Below, piece after piece: positions 1 through 8,660 of a stretch of DNA of 24,276 bases (within the stretch, counting starts at the first letter, position 1; every line of letters begins with the position of its first letter). Source of the stretch: Polytrichum commune (Eukaryota; Streptophyta; Polytrichopsida; Polytrichales; Polytrichaceae); contig CATNTY010000019.1 in assembly GCA_950295325.1 (NCBI GenBank), positions 1 through 24,276 on the forward strand. Reading direction: 5' to 3'. The notes below the pieces were generated by a model that was not told where the DNA came from, searched no databases, and saw only the letters and a list, made by a program, of their open reading frames with translations. The translations under genes and the position numbers were made by a program.

Positions 1-1
1 C

Positions 2-1232
2 GCGCTGCACCGCATCGGCTATCGCGTCACGGTCTTCGAGGCGGCGCAGGAGATCCGGGCGCTCGGCGTCGGCATCAACCTGCAGCCGCACGCCGTGCTG
101 TTCCTCGGCGAACTCGGGCTGCTGGATGCCTTGCGGGCGACCGCCATCGAGACCGGTTCGCTGCTGTACGTCAACAAGCATGGTCAGCGCATCTGGCAGG
201 AGCCGCGCGGCATCGCGGCCGGCTATCCGGTGCCGCAGCTGTCCATCCATCGCGGCGCGTTGCATGTCATCCTGCATCGCGCGGTGGTCGAGCGGATGGG
301 CGCCGAAGCCGTGCGCTGCGGCGCGTCGGCGACCGGCTTCGAACAGGACGACGACGGCGTCACGGCGCACTTCGTCGATCGACGCACCGGCGCCGCGCTG
401 GCCAGCGAGCGAGGCGACCTGCTGATCGGCGCCGACGGCATCCACTCGGTCCTGCGTCGCCTGATGGTTCCCGACGAAGGGCCGCCCCGCTTCTCGGGCT
501 GCATGCTGTGGCGGGCGATCACGGACGTCGACGAGTTCCTCGACGGCCGCACGATGGTGTGGGCCGGGCACGCCAACCAGAAGTTCATCGCGTACCCGAT
601 CTCGGCCGAAGCGTCGCGCTCGGGCCGCGCGTCGGTCAACTGGATCGCCGAACTGCGCGTGCGCGCCAGCGGACGATCCCGACCGGACGCCCCCGGCCAC
701 GGACTGGAACCGCCGGGTCGACGTCGACGTGTTCGGCGAGCCGTTCCGGGAATGGGCCTTCGACTGGCTGGACGTGCCGGCGCTGATCGCGCGCGCCGGC
801 GTCGCGTACGAGTTCCCGATGGTCGACCGCGACCCGCTGACCCGCTGGAGCGACGGCCGCGTGACGCTGCTCGGCGACGCCGCGCACCCGATGTATCCGA
901 TCGGCTCCAACGGCGCGTCGCAGGCGATCCTCGACGCGCGCCGGCTCGTCGAGGAGCTCGTCGTGACCACGGACGTCCCCGCCGCGCTGCGGCGTTACGA
1001 CGAGGTGCGGCGGCCGATCACGGCCGCGATCGTGGCCGCCAACCGCCGTCAGGGTCCCGACGAAGTCATGCAGATCGCCGAAGAGCGCGCGCCGCGCGGT
1101 TTCGCGCACATCCACGACGTGATCGGCCAGGACGAACTTGAGACGATCGCCGCGCGCTACAAGCAGACGGCCGGATTCGATCGGGCCAGCGTCGATCGCG
1201 CCGCGGGTCTCTCGTCGTCGACCGCGTCGTGA
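2..1232 (+). CDS. FAD-dependent monooxygenase, salicylate hydroxylase-like (5' partial, frameshifted)
   Basis: Class A flavoprotein monooxygenase of the salicylate/3-hydroxybenzoate hydroxylase type: NAD(P)H-dependent hydroxylation of an aromatic or similar ring in the cytoplasm; the substrate cannot be read from sequence. The start and the GxGxxG dinucleotide-binding loop lie before the window; it opens in frame 2 inside the first FAD-binding region (FEAAQEIRALGVGINLQPHA). The DG motif (GADGIHSVLRR, about 431-463) and the second FAD/ribityl motif (LLGDAAHPMYPIGSNGASQA, about 869-928) are intact. The reading frame moves from frame 2 to frame 3 near 664-672. Removing one G of the GG at 671-672 gives a smooth join (RVRASDDPDRTPPATDWNRR), typical of the family. 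The stop at 1230-1232 touches the next gene, so they are probably one operon. It is either a sequencing error or a broken gene. Confidence 0.85.
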
Positions 1233-1234
1233 AG

Positions 1235-1720
1235 ATGGCATACGACCTCTCCGCGTTCGAGCCGTTGCCGCTCGCGAGCGAACCGCTGTGCTCGCTGATC
1301 GTCGAGGTCGGGCCGGTCGTCTCTCTCGGGCAGGGACCGTATGGCGAACGCCGCTGCGTCGACATCGTCGGCGGCTCCGTGACCGGACCCGGAATGAACG
1401 GCGTGGTGGCCGCCGGCGGCGCCGATTGGCAGATCGTCCGTGCGGACAGCGTGGTCGACATCGAGGCGCACTATGGCCTGCTGCTCGACGACGGCGCCCG
1501 CGTCGAGGTCGTCAGCTCGGGCGTGCGCTACGGGCCGCATGACGTTTTGCGGCGTCTCGGCGCCGGCGAGCCGGTCGATCCGTCCGAATATTTCTTTCGG
1601 ACCTTCATCCGCTTCCAGACCGGCGCCGAGCGCCTGGCCCGTCTCAACCGCACGATGGCGATCGCCGTCGGCGCGCGACGCGCGGCCACGGTCGAACTGA
1701 CGTTGCATCGCGTGCTGTGA
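1235..1720 (+). CDS. DUF3237 domain-containing protein
   Basis: A 161-residue protein covering essentially one whole DUF3237 domain, a small beta-barrel family of unknown biochemical function. Recognisable family features are the N-terminal strand with LCSLIVEVGP, the GERRCVDIVGGSVTGPGMNG stretch and GGADWQIVRADSVVDIEAHYG, followed by the YFFRTFIRFQTGA segment. The ATG at 1235 is chosen; a GTG at 1229 overlapping the upstream TGA (GTGA) is equally possible and would add two residues. No strong Shine-Dalgarno is visible, which fits translational coupling to the monooxygenase. DUF3237 proteins often sit beside catabolic oxidoreductases, and here the gene lies between an aromatic-ring-type monooxygenase and a solute-binding protein. 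An accessory role in the same degradation pathway is inference only. Confidence 0.85.
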   Translation: MAYDLSAFEPLPLASEPLCSLIVEVGPVVSLGQGPYGERRCVDIVGGSVTGPGMNGVVAAGGADWQIVRADSVVDIEAHYGLLLDDGARVEVVSSGVRYGPHDVLRRLGAGEPVDPSEYFFRTFIRFQTGAERLARLNRTMAIAVGARRAATVELTLHRVL

Positions 1721-1765
1721 ACCACCCTCACGATCGACCGTGATCGTTATGAACCATAACAACAT

Positions 1766-1770
1766 GGAGG
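1766..1770 (+). promoter_or_regulatory. Ribosome binding site of the ABC binding-protein gene
   Basis: GGAGG five bases before the ATG at 1776. It decides this start over an ATG at 1764 and a GTG at 1740 upstream in the same frame. Confidence 0.7.
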
Positions 1771-1775
1771 AAGAC

Positions 1776-2992
1776 ATGAAACAGGCTGGATCAGGTATCC
1801 CGAAGTCGACCACGCCGGCGCCGAAGCTGGCGTCGCAGCTGGCGTTCACCCTGCTGGCGTTCGCCCGGCACGCTCGCGCTGCCGTCGCGCGCCCTCGCCG
1901 ACATCACCATCGGCGTCGTGCTGTCGCTGACCGGTCCGGGCGCTTCGCTCGGCATTCCGGAGAACGACACGATCAAGCTGTGGCCGACGACGATGGGCGG
2001 CGAGAAGGTCGTCGTCACGGTGCTCAACGACAACTCGGACTCGACCGCGGCGGCCACCGCGGCGCGCAAGCTGATCAGCGAGAACAAGGTCGACCTGATC
2101 ATCGGGTCGTCGGTCACGCCGCCGTCGATCGCGATGGTCGAGGTCGCGGGCGAAGCGAAGGTGCCGCTGCTGTCGCTGGCCGGCGGCGGCGCGATCGTCG
2201 AGCCGCAGGAAGGCAACCGCAAGTGGGCCTTCAAGTTCTCGCCCACCGAGACCTTCTCGACCGACGTCATCGTCGATCACGCCTTGAAGAACCAGGTGAA
2301 GACGGTCGCCGTCATCGGCCTGTCGAACGCCTACGGCGACGGCTTCGTGAAGAACTTCGAACGCATCGCGACCGCGAAAGGCATCCGCATCGTCGCCAGC
2401 GAACGCTACGCGACCGCGGACACCAGCGTCGTCGGCCAGGTCATCAAGATGCTGTCCACGAAGCCGGACGCGATCTACATCGCGGCGTCCGGCACGCCCG
2501 GCGCTCTGCCGCAGATCGAGCTCGCCAACCGGGGCTGGACCGGGCCCGTCTACCAGACGCAGGGCGTCGCCAACAACGACTACCTGCGGGTCGGCGGCAA
2601 GGCGGTCGAAGGGACGTTCATGACGACGGCCCCCGTCCTCGTGGCGGAGCAGCTCGCCGACAGCGACCCGGTCAAGAAGCCGGCGATGGAGTACGTGACG
2701 CGCTTCGAGTCGACCTACGGCCCGAACACGCGCACGTTGTTCGGCGCGACGGCCTGGGACGTGTTCTTCATGGTGCGGCAGGTCGTCGGCACCAGCGCGG
2801 TCAAGGCGACGAAGCCGGGCACGCCCGAGTTCCGCGCGCGGCGTTGCGCGCGACGGCATGGAAAACCTCAGGGGCTTCATCTCCGCGGAAGGCGTCTACA
2901 ACATGAGCGAGAAGGACCACAACGGCGTCGACGCGAGTGGCCAGGTGCTGGTCCGCGTGGAGAACGGCCGCTGGAAGCTGGTGCCTCGTTAG
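1776..2992 (+). CDS. ABC transporter periplasmic substrate-binding protein, branched-chain amino acid type (two frameshifts)
   Basis: Type I periplasmic binding protein (LivJ/HAAT-like) that would deliver an amino-acid-like or aromatic acid ligand to an ABC permease, none of which is in the window. The ATG at 1776 follows a GGAGG at 1766-1770. The protein is read in three frames. The signal peptide starts in frame 3 and is restored by dropping one C of the run 1864-1866 (LAFAGTLALPSRALA, then the mature ADITIGVVLSLTGPGAS). Frame 1 then carries the two-lobe body to about 2830, with typical segments such as DLIIGSSVTPPSIAMVEVAGE and VAVIGLSNAYGDGF. A second shift in the CG-rich 2836-2852 leads to the frame 2 end (MENLRGFISAEGVYNMS...WKLVPR, stop 2990-2992). 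With both shifts ignored the length is normal for the family. Its position after the monooxygenase and DUF3237 genes suggests uptake of the pathway's substrate (inference). Confidence 0.85.
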
Positions 2993-3655
2993 CTAGTCCG
3001 CGGCGATGTCCGCGTTGGCGTCGTTGCGGACGAAGCCGCGATCGTCGATCGTGAACACGCGAGCCGGCAACGGATCGGTCGCCACCTTCGTCACGCGCCA
3101 GATCGGCTTGGCGTCGTCGCCCTCGATCAGCAGCGGGACGCGTGCCTTCGCGTCCCAGCAGATCGTCGTGCGGCGATCGGCCTGGGTCAGGGCGTACCAG
3201 CGGCAGGACGCGACCGGCGCCGCGCGCCCGCCTGGTGCATCGGTGGCCACGAGTCGATAAGCGCCGCGTGGCCTGACCAGCGCATGGGCCGACGAGAACC
3301 AGTCGGCCATGTGACCGATGCGGAGCAAGTTGGTCCGGTCGATGTCGGTCCGGATCTTCCGCTTGAGGTCGAGGACCGCCATCGACCACTCGACGTCGCC
3401 CGGCGCGCGCGTCAGGTAGGTCTCGATGGTGTCGTCGGTCCGTCGCTTGAGACGCGACTCGGCATCGCGCCACACCCGCATGGTGTGGGTCGCACCGCCC
3501 GCTTCGTAGACCGCGGTCCAGCTCGCCTGCCTGCCGTCGTCATGCGTGTCGAAGGTGCGATCGAAGTCGAGCGACGGTGGCGCGGTGGTGGCGAAGGCCG
3601 ATGCGGCGAACGCCACGAGGCCCGCGCCGTACGCGAAGTCGTGGAGCCGTCTCAA
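2993..3655 (-). CDS. Secreted hypothetical protein, coupled to the upstream phosphatase-family lipoprotein
   Basis: A 220-residue protein that I do not recognise with certainty. The start is a TTG at 3653-3655 that overlaps the TGA of the preceding gene (TTGA), a classic translational-coupling arrangement. It is supported by the immediate appearance of a signal peptide (about residues 1-24: RRLHDFAYGAGLVAFAASAFA). The mature part is polar and beta-rich, with charged strands (TMRVWRDAESRLKRRTDD, MAVLDLKRKIRTDIDRTNLL) and a single Cys pair (SCRWYAL, TICWDAK). This is loosely reminiscent of LolA-like or DUF4412-type periplasmic folds, but that is a guess. The stop codon (2993-2995) abuts the stop of the convergent ABC binding-protein gene with no base between them. 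It probably works with the phosphatase-family protein in the periplasm. Confidence 0.75.
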   Translation of the reverse strand: MRRLHDFAYGAGLVAFAASAFATTAPPSLDFDRTFDTHDDGRQASWTAVYEAGGATHTMRVWRDAESRLKRRTDDTIETYLTRAPGDVEWSMAVLDLKRKIRTDIDRTNLLRIGHMADWFSSAHALVRPRGAYRLVATDAPGGRAAPVASCRWYALTQADRRTTICWDAKARVPLLIEGDDAKPIWRVTKVATDPLPARVFTIDDRGFVRNDANADIAAD

Positions 3656-5745
3656 TTGCGGACCGCCTGCGCGTAGTCGAAATAACGATAGGTCTTGCCG
3701 TCCACCGACAGGTCCTTGACGACAAGATTGATCGAGTACGTTCCCGATGGCAACGCGGTGTCCACCGTCGCCCCCGTCGGATCCACCGGCGACTTGAACG
3801 CGAGCCCCGTCGCCGGAGCCGCCGGATTGACGACGCTCTGACGATAGGTCGGCGACGTCGTGCTCACGGGCCTGGCCAGCGCCTCGTTGATCACGCGGCC
3901 GTCGGCCTGTGGCATCGTCAGACCGAACAACTGCGCGACGGTCGGGGCGACGTCGACGTTGCCGGTCGGATTGGCGATCGTGATGCCGCCGCGGAAGGCC
4001 GGTCCGGACACGATCAGCGTGTTGTGCACGTCGATCGGGCTGAAGCTGCCGTGCATGCCGCGGTTGCCCTGGAAGCTCTCGAACTCGATGCCCGGCAGTC
4101 CGTTGACGAGCTGCTGCGAGTCCCAGTTGAAGCTCGCGACGATGTCCGGCTGACCCTTGTTCTGGCGCGTCGCGTTCTCGAGGTTGATCGAGCTCATCGT
4201 GATCGTGCCGGGGATGGCGCCGTAACGGCTGTCGACGAAGATCGCGCCGAACTCCTCGCGGCTCTGCAGGAAGCGCACGAGGTTGGCGACCGTGGTCGGA
4301 TCGTGGTCCGGCGTGTAGAAGTAGTCGGAGCCGCCATTGGCCGCGATGACGACGCCGTTCAGCGGCAGCGTCGTCGGCACCGTGAAGCGCGCGACCGGGG
4401 TCGGCAGCGTGGCGCTGATCGCCTGATACTTCGCGTTGGCCGTGCCGCACAGCGTGCCGCTCGCATCGACGCCGACCGCGTACACGTTCGTGCCGTCGGC
4501 CTTGATGCCGGCCATGCCGGACGTCAGGCAACCGCTGCCGTCGTAGGCCTTGAAGCCCGCGTAGGTCAGCAGGTCCGCCGAGCGCACGTCGCCGGACACC
4601 GAGAAGCCGTTGACCGGATCGAGACCGCCGAGCGTCGCGTTGGTGACGCCCGATGTCACCGACGTGCTGGCGTTGATCGTCCGCAGCGGGAACAGCCGCG
4701 TCGGGCCCGACACGTTGCTGTGCGCATGGTCCGAAACCACGAGGATGTTGGTCGTCGTGTCGAGGCCGTTGGTCTTCAACGCGGCCTGCAGCTCGCCGAG
4801 GCGCGCGTCCTGCGACGCCAGTGCCTTGCGATAGTTGGACGAACCCGGGCCGTACGCGTGCTCGGTGTTGTCCGGCGTGCGGAACCAGATCAGCGTCAGG
4901 TCCGGCAGCTTCTTCGGCAGCACGTATTGCGTGTAGAGGCCGAGCATGTACTTGTTGGCCGCGTCTTCCGGCGCACCCTGCGTCGTGTCGGTCGCGTCGC
5001 GCGCGCCGATGCCGTTCGGCAACACGTAGTTGAGGCCGCCGGCCCGCGCGGTCGGGTTGCCGTTGGTCGATGCGAGCGTGACGGCACCGGTCGCGTACGC
5101 GAACGGCGTGTTGAGCGGCAGCGCATAGCCGGCGGTCTGCAGTTCGGTCGCGAGCGACTGCGGCAGCACGGTGTTCTCGTCGATGAAGTAGCCGCCCCTC
5201 GCGAGGTCCTGGATGTAGGCCGCGCCGGACTTGCCCAGGGCCATCGTCGTCAGGCCCGCGTCCTGCGCGGTCTTGAAGAGACTCTTGACCAGCAGCAACT
5301 GGCCGCCGTAGTAGGTGTTGAGCGTCGTCAGGACCGCGTAGTCCTCGGTGAAGACCGGATCGACGTAGTCCTGATTCGTGCCCGACGCCGACTTGCCGAC
5401 CGGAATCACGCCGGCTTGTGGCGGCGTCCAGAACGTGTTGCCGTAGAACCCCGAGGTCTTCGGGAACGACCCGGTCGCGAACGACGACCCGTTCATCATC
5501 GTGAAGGTCGGGTACGTCGAATGATGGTCCGTGAACGCCACGCCGGCCTGACGCATCGCGTACAGGTTCGGCGTATCGGTCGGGTTGACGGCATCGGGAC
5601 GCAGACCGTCCCAGACCATGATGATCGTGCGCTGCTTGGCGGCGGTGGCCACGACGGGCGTCGGCCGCATGCCGTCGTCGGTGCCGCACGAAGAAAGCGC
5701 GAACAGCGCGACGAGGATGGTCGAAAGTTTTGCGTTGCGATGCAC
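3652..5745 (-). CDS. Alkaline phosphatase/nucleotide pyrophosphatase superfamily lipoprotein
   Basis: A 697-residue exported metalloenzyme of the type I phosphodiesterase/nucleotide pyrophosphatase/phosphatase superfamily; it hydrolyses phosphate mono- or diesters using two metal ions. The N-terminus is a lipoprotein signal with lipobox LSSC (Cys20), so the protein should be membrane-anchored and periplasmic. Visible catalytic elements are IIMVWDGLRPD (Asp46, first metal ligand), TYPTFTMMN (Thr82 as likely nucleophile, Asn85), WFRTPDNTEHAYGPGS (Asp/His ligands, about residues 284-298), SDHAHSN (about 335, a variant of the usual DHG/DHGM) and MHGSFSP (about 562, last His ligand). It is longer than simple family members because of inserts between these motifs, for example about residues 385-460. 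The next gene starts inside its stop codon. Substrate is unknown. Confidence 0.88.
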   Translation of the reverse strand: MHRNAKLSTILVALFALSSCGTDDGMRPTPVVATAAKQRTIIMVWDGLRPDAVNPTDTPNLYAMRQAGVAFTDHHSTYPTFTMMNGSSFATGSFPKTSGFYGNTFWTPPQAGVIPVGKSASGTNQDYVDPVFTEDYAVLTTLNTYYGGQLLLVKSLFKTAQDAGLTTMALGKSGAAYIQDLARGGYFIDENTVLPQSLATELQTAGYALPLNTPFAYATGAVTLASTNGNPTARAGGLNYVLPNGIGARDATDTTQGAPEDAANKYMLGLYTQYVLPKKLPDLTLIWFRTPDNTEHAYGPGSSNYRKALASQDARLGELQAALKTNGLDTTTNILVVSDHAHSNVSGPTRLFPLRTINASTSVTSGVTNATLGGLDPVNGFSVSGDVRSADLLTYAGFKAYDGSGCLTSGMAGIKADGTNVYAVGVDASGTLCGTANAKYQAISATLPTPVARFTVPTTLPLNGVVIAANGGSDYFYTPDHDPTTVANLVRFLQSREEFGAIFVDSRYGAIPGTITMSSINLENATRQNKGQPDIVASFNWDSQQLVNGLPGIEFESFQGNRGMHGSFSPIDVHNTLIVSGPAFRGGITIANPTGNVDVAPTVAQLFGLTMPQADGRVINEALARPVSTTSPTYRQSVVNPAAPATGLAFKSPVDPTGATVDTALPSGTYSINLVVKDLSVDGKTYRYFDYAQAVRN

Positions 5746-5883
5746 GGGGGCCCTGTGGGTCGAGTCGATGGATGCGGTCCCGACCTGCAGACACGGGCTC
5801 CGCGAGCCGCGAAGCTTGAGAAACGAATGTGACGCGCTCGCGTCGAGCCGGCTCGCCGACCCGACCCGCCGCTCAGCGACCGA

Positions 5884-6072
5884 TCACGGGTTGTCGCTGA
5901 CGGCCGTGACATCGGCTGCGTCGTCTGCCGCCGCCGGCTTGTCTTCGTGATGCATATGCGGCTTCTTCCCGGGCTGCGGCGTCTCGTCGGCACCCGGCGC
6001 GATCTCTTCGTGCTTGTGCTTCTTCTCCTGCTGGACCTTCTTGTCGTGGGCGATGTTGCGGGGATCGGTCAT
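5884..6072 (-). CDS. Small hydrophilic protein of unknown function, 62 aa
   Basis: A 62-residue, highly charged protein beginning MTDPRNIAHDKKVQQEKKHK and ending in an acidic/Ala-rich tail (AAADDAADVTAVSDNP). A good Shine-Dalgarno (AGGAG) lies 7 bases before the ATG at 6070-6072, which selects this start over an in-frame ATG 54 bases upstream. It has no signal peptide, membrane helix or cysteine; many His and Lys residues (HKHEE, HMHHEDK) make it likely to be disordered, possibly metal- or nucleic-acid-binding. It lies upstream of the phosphatase-family lipoprotein on the same strand, with a 138-base gap, so co-transcription is possible but not shown. Codon use matches coding sequence and the start is well formed; function is unknown. 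Confidence 0.7.
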   Translation of the reverse strand: MTDPRNIAHDKKVQQEKKHKHEEIAPGADETPQPGKKPHMHHEDKPAAADDAADVTAVSDNP

Positions 6073-6642
6073 GGGTGGTCTCCTGAGTGAACACGCAGTC
6101 TTCCACGCGAAACCGGCGTCGCGCATCGGACAACCGCGCCTTTGGGTCTTCGCGCCTCGTGTCTTCGTGCAGTGATGTCTTCACGATCGAAGCGTCATCG
6201 TGGTTCCGCCGCGGCCGGATGCTCGATCTGCTTGCGGGACGGGGGCTCGTGCGTATCCCTCGATGCGGCCGGCGACGGGAGGCGCGCGACCGACGGCGGC
6301 GAAGGCACCGCGGACGGCGGGACGGCATGCGGCCGCGCGGGCACGGTCACGCGCACGCCGCGGTGATCGGCGGTCGCCGAAGCCGAGAGGTGGAGCGTGT
6401 TCGTGGACCGGACGCGGTGTTCCTGGTCGATCGGATGGCAGCGCTGGCGGGACAACGTCGGACCCCGCGCCCACGACGACAGTTGACGCGACCGGTCGAA
6501 CCTCGACCTTCGTGACGGCAAGCCCGCGGCATCCACCGCCCGCCTCGATCCGGCGTTGTCCTAAGCGACAGTGGCACTTCGATACGCACGCACGCCGTCG
6601 CGCTTGCGGACACTTGCCGCTCCCAACCAACGAGGACGCGTC
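6073..6642 (+). other. 570-base non-coding stretch between divergent genes
   Basis: This is the divergent upstream region of the 62-aa gene and the alpha/beta hydrolase gene. Several open frames cross it on both strands, but all are Arg/Pro/Ser-rich translations with no recognisable domain, good start or ribosome binding site. I see no terminator or tandem repeat. The 60 bases before 6643 should hold the hydrolase promoter. A degraded gene cannot be excluded. Confidence 0.5.
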
Positions 6643-7464
6643 ATGGGCATCATCACCACGCAGGACAAGACCGAGCTGTACGTCAAGGACTGGGGCTCGG
6701 GTCGCCCGGTCATCTTCATCCACGGCTGGCCGCTGTCCGCCGACAGCTGGGATGCCCACATGATGGCCGTGGCCGATGCCGGCATGCGCGCCATCGCCTA
6801 CGACCGTCGCGGGTTCGGCCGCTCGAGTCAGCCGTGGTCGGGCTACGATTACGACACGCTCTCCGACGACCTCGCGGCCGTCATCGAACAGACCGGCGCG
6901 ACCGATGCGACGCTCGTCGGCTTCTCGATGGGCGGCGGCGAAATCGCGCGCTACATGTCGCGCCACGGCGGCCGCAACGTGGCGCAGGCGGCGCTGATCT
7001 CGTCGGTCGTGCCGTTCATGCTGAAGACCGACGACAACCCGGACGGCACCGATCAGTCCGTGTTCGAAGGGATGGCCGACGGCATCCGTACGGACCGCCC
7101 GAAGTTCTTCGCGTCGTTCCTGAAGGATTTCTACGGCATCGGTCTGATCTCGCACCCCACCAGCGAAGAGCAGGTCCATGCGTCGTGGGCCGTCGCGATG
7201 CAGGCGAGCCTGAAGGCGACGCTGCAGTGCGCGACCGCCTTCGCGACGACCGACTTCCGCCCCGACCTGCCGGCGTTCCGCGTCCCGACGCTGATCATCC
7301 ACGGCACCGGCGACAAGACGGTGCCGATCGACGCCTCGGGCCGCGCCGCCGCGAAGGGCATCGCCCAGTCGACGCTGATCGAGTACGACGGTGCGCCGCA
7401 CGGGCTGACCGTGACGGAACGCGACCGGCTCGCCCAGGACCTGCTGGCCTTCCTGCGCAGCTGA
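6643..7464 (+). CDS. Alpha/beta hydrolase, non-haem chloroperoxidase/esterase type
   Basis: A 273-residue cytoplasmic alpha/beta hydrolase very close to the cofactor-free bacterial chloroperoxidase/bromoperoxidase group, which are esterases or lactonases with perhydrolase activity. It has the typical N-terminal MGIITTQDKTELYVKDWGSG, the oxyanion-hole segment IHGWPLSADSWD, the nucleophile elbow GFSMGGG (Ser95), the acid in HGTGDKTVPID (Asp224) and the His in GAPHGLT (His253). The length is normal. The start at 6643 is set by GAGGA about 7 bases upstream and by homology; the frame is open further upstream but that part is unrelated. It stands alone, divergent from the 62-aa gene and convergent with the Gfo/Idh gene, with a hairpin between. 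The natural substrate is unknown. Confidence 0.92.
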   Translation: MGIITTQDKTELYVKDWGSGRPVIFIHGWPLSADSWDAHMMAVADAGMRAIAYDRRGFGRSSQPWSGYDYDTLSDDLAAVIEQTGATDATLVGFSMGGGEIARYMSRHGGRNVAQAALISSVVPFMLKTDDNPDGTDQSVFEGMADGIRTDRPKFFASFLKDFYGIGLISHPTSEEQVHASWAVAMQASLKATLQCATAFATTDFRPDLPAFRVPTLIIHGTGDKTVPIDASGRAAAKGIAQSTLIEYDGAPHGLTVTERDRLAQDLLAFLRS

Positions 7465-7500
7465 TCGACCGGAGGGCGGCGGCGTAGCCCTCCCCTCCCG

Positions 7501-7530
7501 TTGTGTCACAGCACACCGGCTGTGACACAA
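7501..7530. terminator. Perfect 11-bp inverted repeat between convergent genes
   Basis: Arms TTGTGTCACAG (7501-7511) and CTGTGACACAA (7520-7530) with an 8-base loop. It sits between the stop of the hydrolase (7464) and the stop of the Gfo/Idh gene (7536). There is no long T-tract on either side, so it may be a weak bidirectional terminator or 3'-end stabilising hairpin; a protein-binding palindrome is the alternative. Confidence 0.5.
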
Positions 7531-7535
7531 CGCGA

Positions 7536-8660
7536 TCAGCGGCTGGGATCCGAGGCGTCGACCAGCTCCGGCGCCTTCGTCATCGACAGCTTCTGTACCT
7601 GCTTCACGTCGATGCGACGGCTGCGCTGGAACGGTGGCAGGACTTCCGACTTTCCCGACTTCAGCACGCGCAACGCGCCTTCGATGACGCGCAGGTCGGC
7701 GAGGCCCTCTTCCGCGTCCGGCTCGGGATCGACCTCGTCGGGGATGCAGCTCGAAAAGTAGCGCAGCTCGCCACCGAACTGGTCGGTGGACTTGAAGGCC
7801 GCGTGCGTCTGTTTGTCGCCGATGATGACGTTCTGCTCCAGCGACTTGCCGAACGCGAACACCGGACTGAGGTGGATGCTGCCCTTCGTCCCGCGACGAT
7901 CAGGCTGCTGAGCGCGTTGCCGTAATACGAGACCGAGAACTGCGCGAGCTGGTTGCCCGGAAAAGCGCAGCGTCACCGCGAACGTGTCGTCGAGGTCGCC
8001 GTAGCCGGCCTCGGGATGACGCGACGCGACGGCCGAGACGACTTCGGTCGGTTCCTCGCCGAACAGGTAGCGCGCCGCGTTGATCGGATACGGCGCCATG
8101 TCGAACAGCGGGCCGGCGTACACGCCGTTGTCCGCGCGATGGTTGCCGGGGTCGAGCATCTGCGCGAAGCACGACGTGAACGTCACCAGCTCGCCGAGAT
8201 CGCCCGCCCTGATCTTCTCGATCGCATCGAGCGTGGCCGGCTCGAGGTGCAGGCGATACGCGACCATCAGCCTGGCGGTCGACGCCTTCTGCGCGTCGAG
8301 CATCCGCTGGCACTTCTCGACCGAGATCTCGAACGGCTTCTCGCACAGCACGTGGATGCCGGCGGCCAGCGCGGGCGGGACGAACTCGGCGTGGCGCCAG
8401 TTGGGCGTGCAGATGTAGACGGCGTCGATCTTTCCGGAGCGCAGCAGCGCCTCGAAGCCGTCGTGGGCGCAGACCTCCGCGATGTCGTACATCTCCGCGA
8501 CCCGGCGGGCCTTGTCGAGATCGCCGGTGACGAGCGCCGTGACTTCGGAATTGCCGGTGTGCGCGACGCCCGGCAGCAGGGCTTCCTGCGAGATGTCGCC
8601 CAGTCCGACGATGGCGTAACGAATCTTCTTCCCGGACGCGAGGCCCAGGGCTGAAGCGAT
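7536..8660 (-). CDS. Gfo/Idh/MocA family oxidoreductase (compensated frameshift pair, start unresolved)
   Basis: NAD(P)-dependent sugar/inositol-type dehydrogenase of the glucose-fructose oxidoreductase family. The Rossmann segment reads KKIRYAIVGLGDISQEALLPG (about 8560-8625). It is followed by VCAHDGFEALLRSGKIDAVYI, the catalytic CEKPFEIS lysine motif (about 8325-8350) and the GPLFDMAPYPINAARYLFG substrate-domain helix. Between about 7893 and 7957 the frame is displaced. Dropping one C of 7956-7958 and adding one at 7890-7892 restores about 21 family-typical residues (FSGNQLAQFSVSYYGN, then LSSLIVAGTKGS). No ATG/GTG/TTG is in frame before the Rossmann motif. A GTG at 8668-8670 is one frame off, so a third indel or an unusual start is likely, and the 5' end given is approximate. 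It stands alone on its strand; substrate is unknown. Confidence 0.82.
   Translation of the reverse strand: MASALGLASGKKIRYAIVGLGDISQEALLPGVAHTGNSEVTALVTGDLDKARRVAEMYDIAEVCAHDGFEALLRSGKIDAVYICTPNWRHAEFVPPALAAGIHVLCEKPFEISVEKCQRMLDAQKASTARLMVAYRLHLEPATLDAIEKIRAGDLGELVTFTSCFAQMLDPGNHRADNGVYAGPLFDMAPYPINAARYLFGEEPTEVVSAVASRHPEAGYGDLDDTFAVTLRFSGQPARAVLGLVLRQRAQQPDRRGTKGSIHLSPVFAFGKSLEQNVIIGDKQTHAAFKSTDQFGGELRYFSSCIPDEVDPEPDAEEGLADLRVIEGALRVLKSGKSEVLPPFQRSRRIDVKQVQKLSMTKAPELVDASDPSR

Noticed and set aside
3656-5794. Minus-strand open frame of about 700 codons in another frame over the phosphatase-family gene, continuous with the secreted-protein gene
   Set aside because: It is rich in Arg/Asp/Gly with no domain, while the other minus frame encodes a complete lipoprotein with catalytic motifs. 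The frame is open only because of high GC.
3577-5832. Plus-strand open frame of 751 codons opposite the phosphatase-family gene
   Set aside because: Arg/Val/His-rich antisense translation without motifs; it mirrors the codon bias of the real gene.
6181-6642. Possible gene upstream of the alpha/beta hydrolase
   Set aside because: Frames on both strands lack ribosome binding sites, motifs and plausible composition.
7501-7530. CRP/FNR-type operator
   Set aside because: The half-sites are arranged as TCACA...TGTGA, the reverse order of a CRP site, and the element sits between two convergent 3' ends rather than at a promoter.
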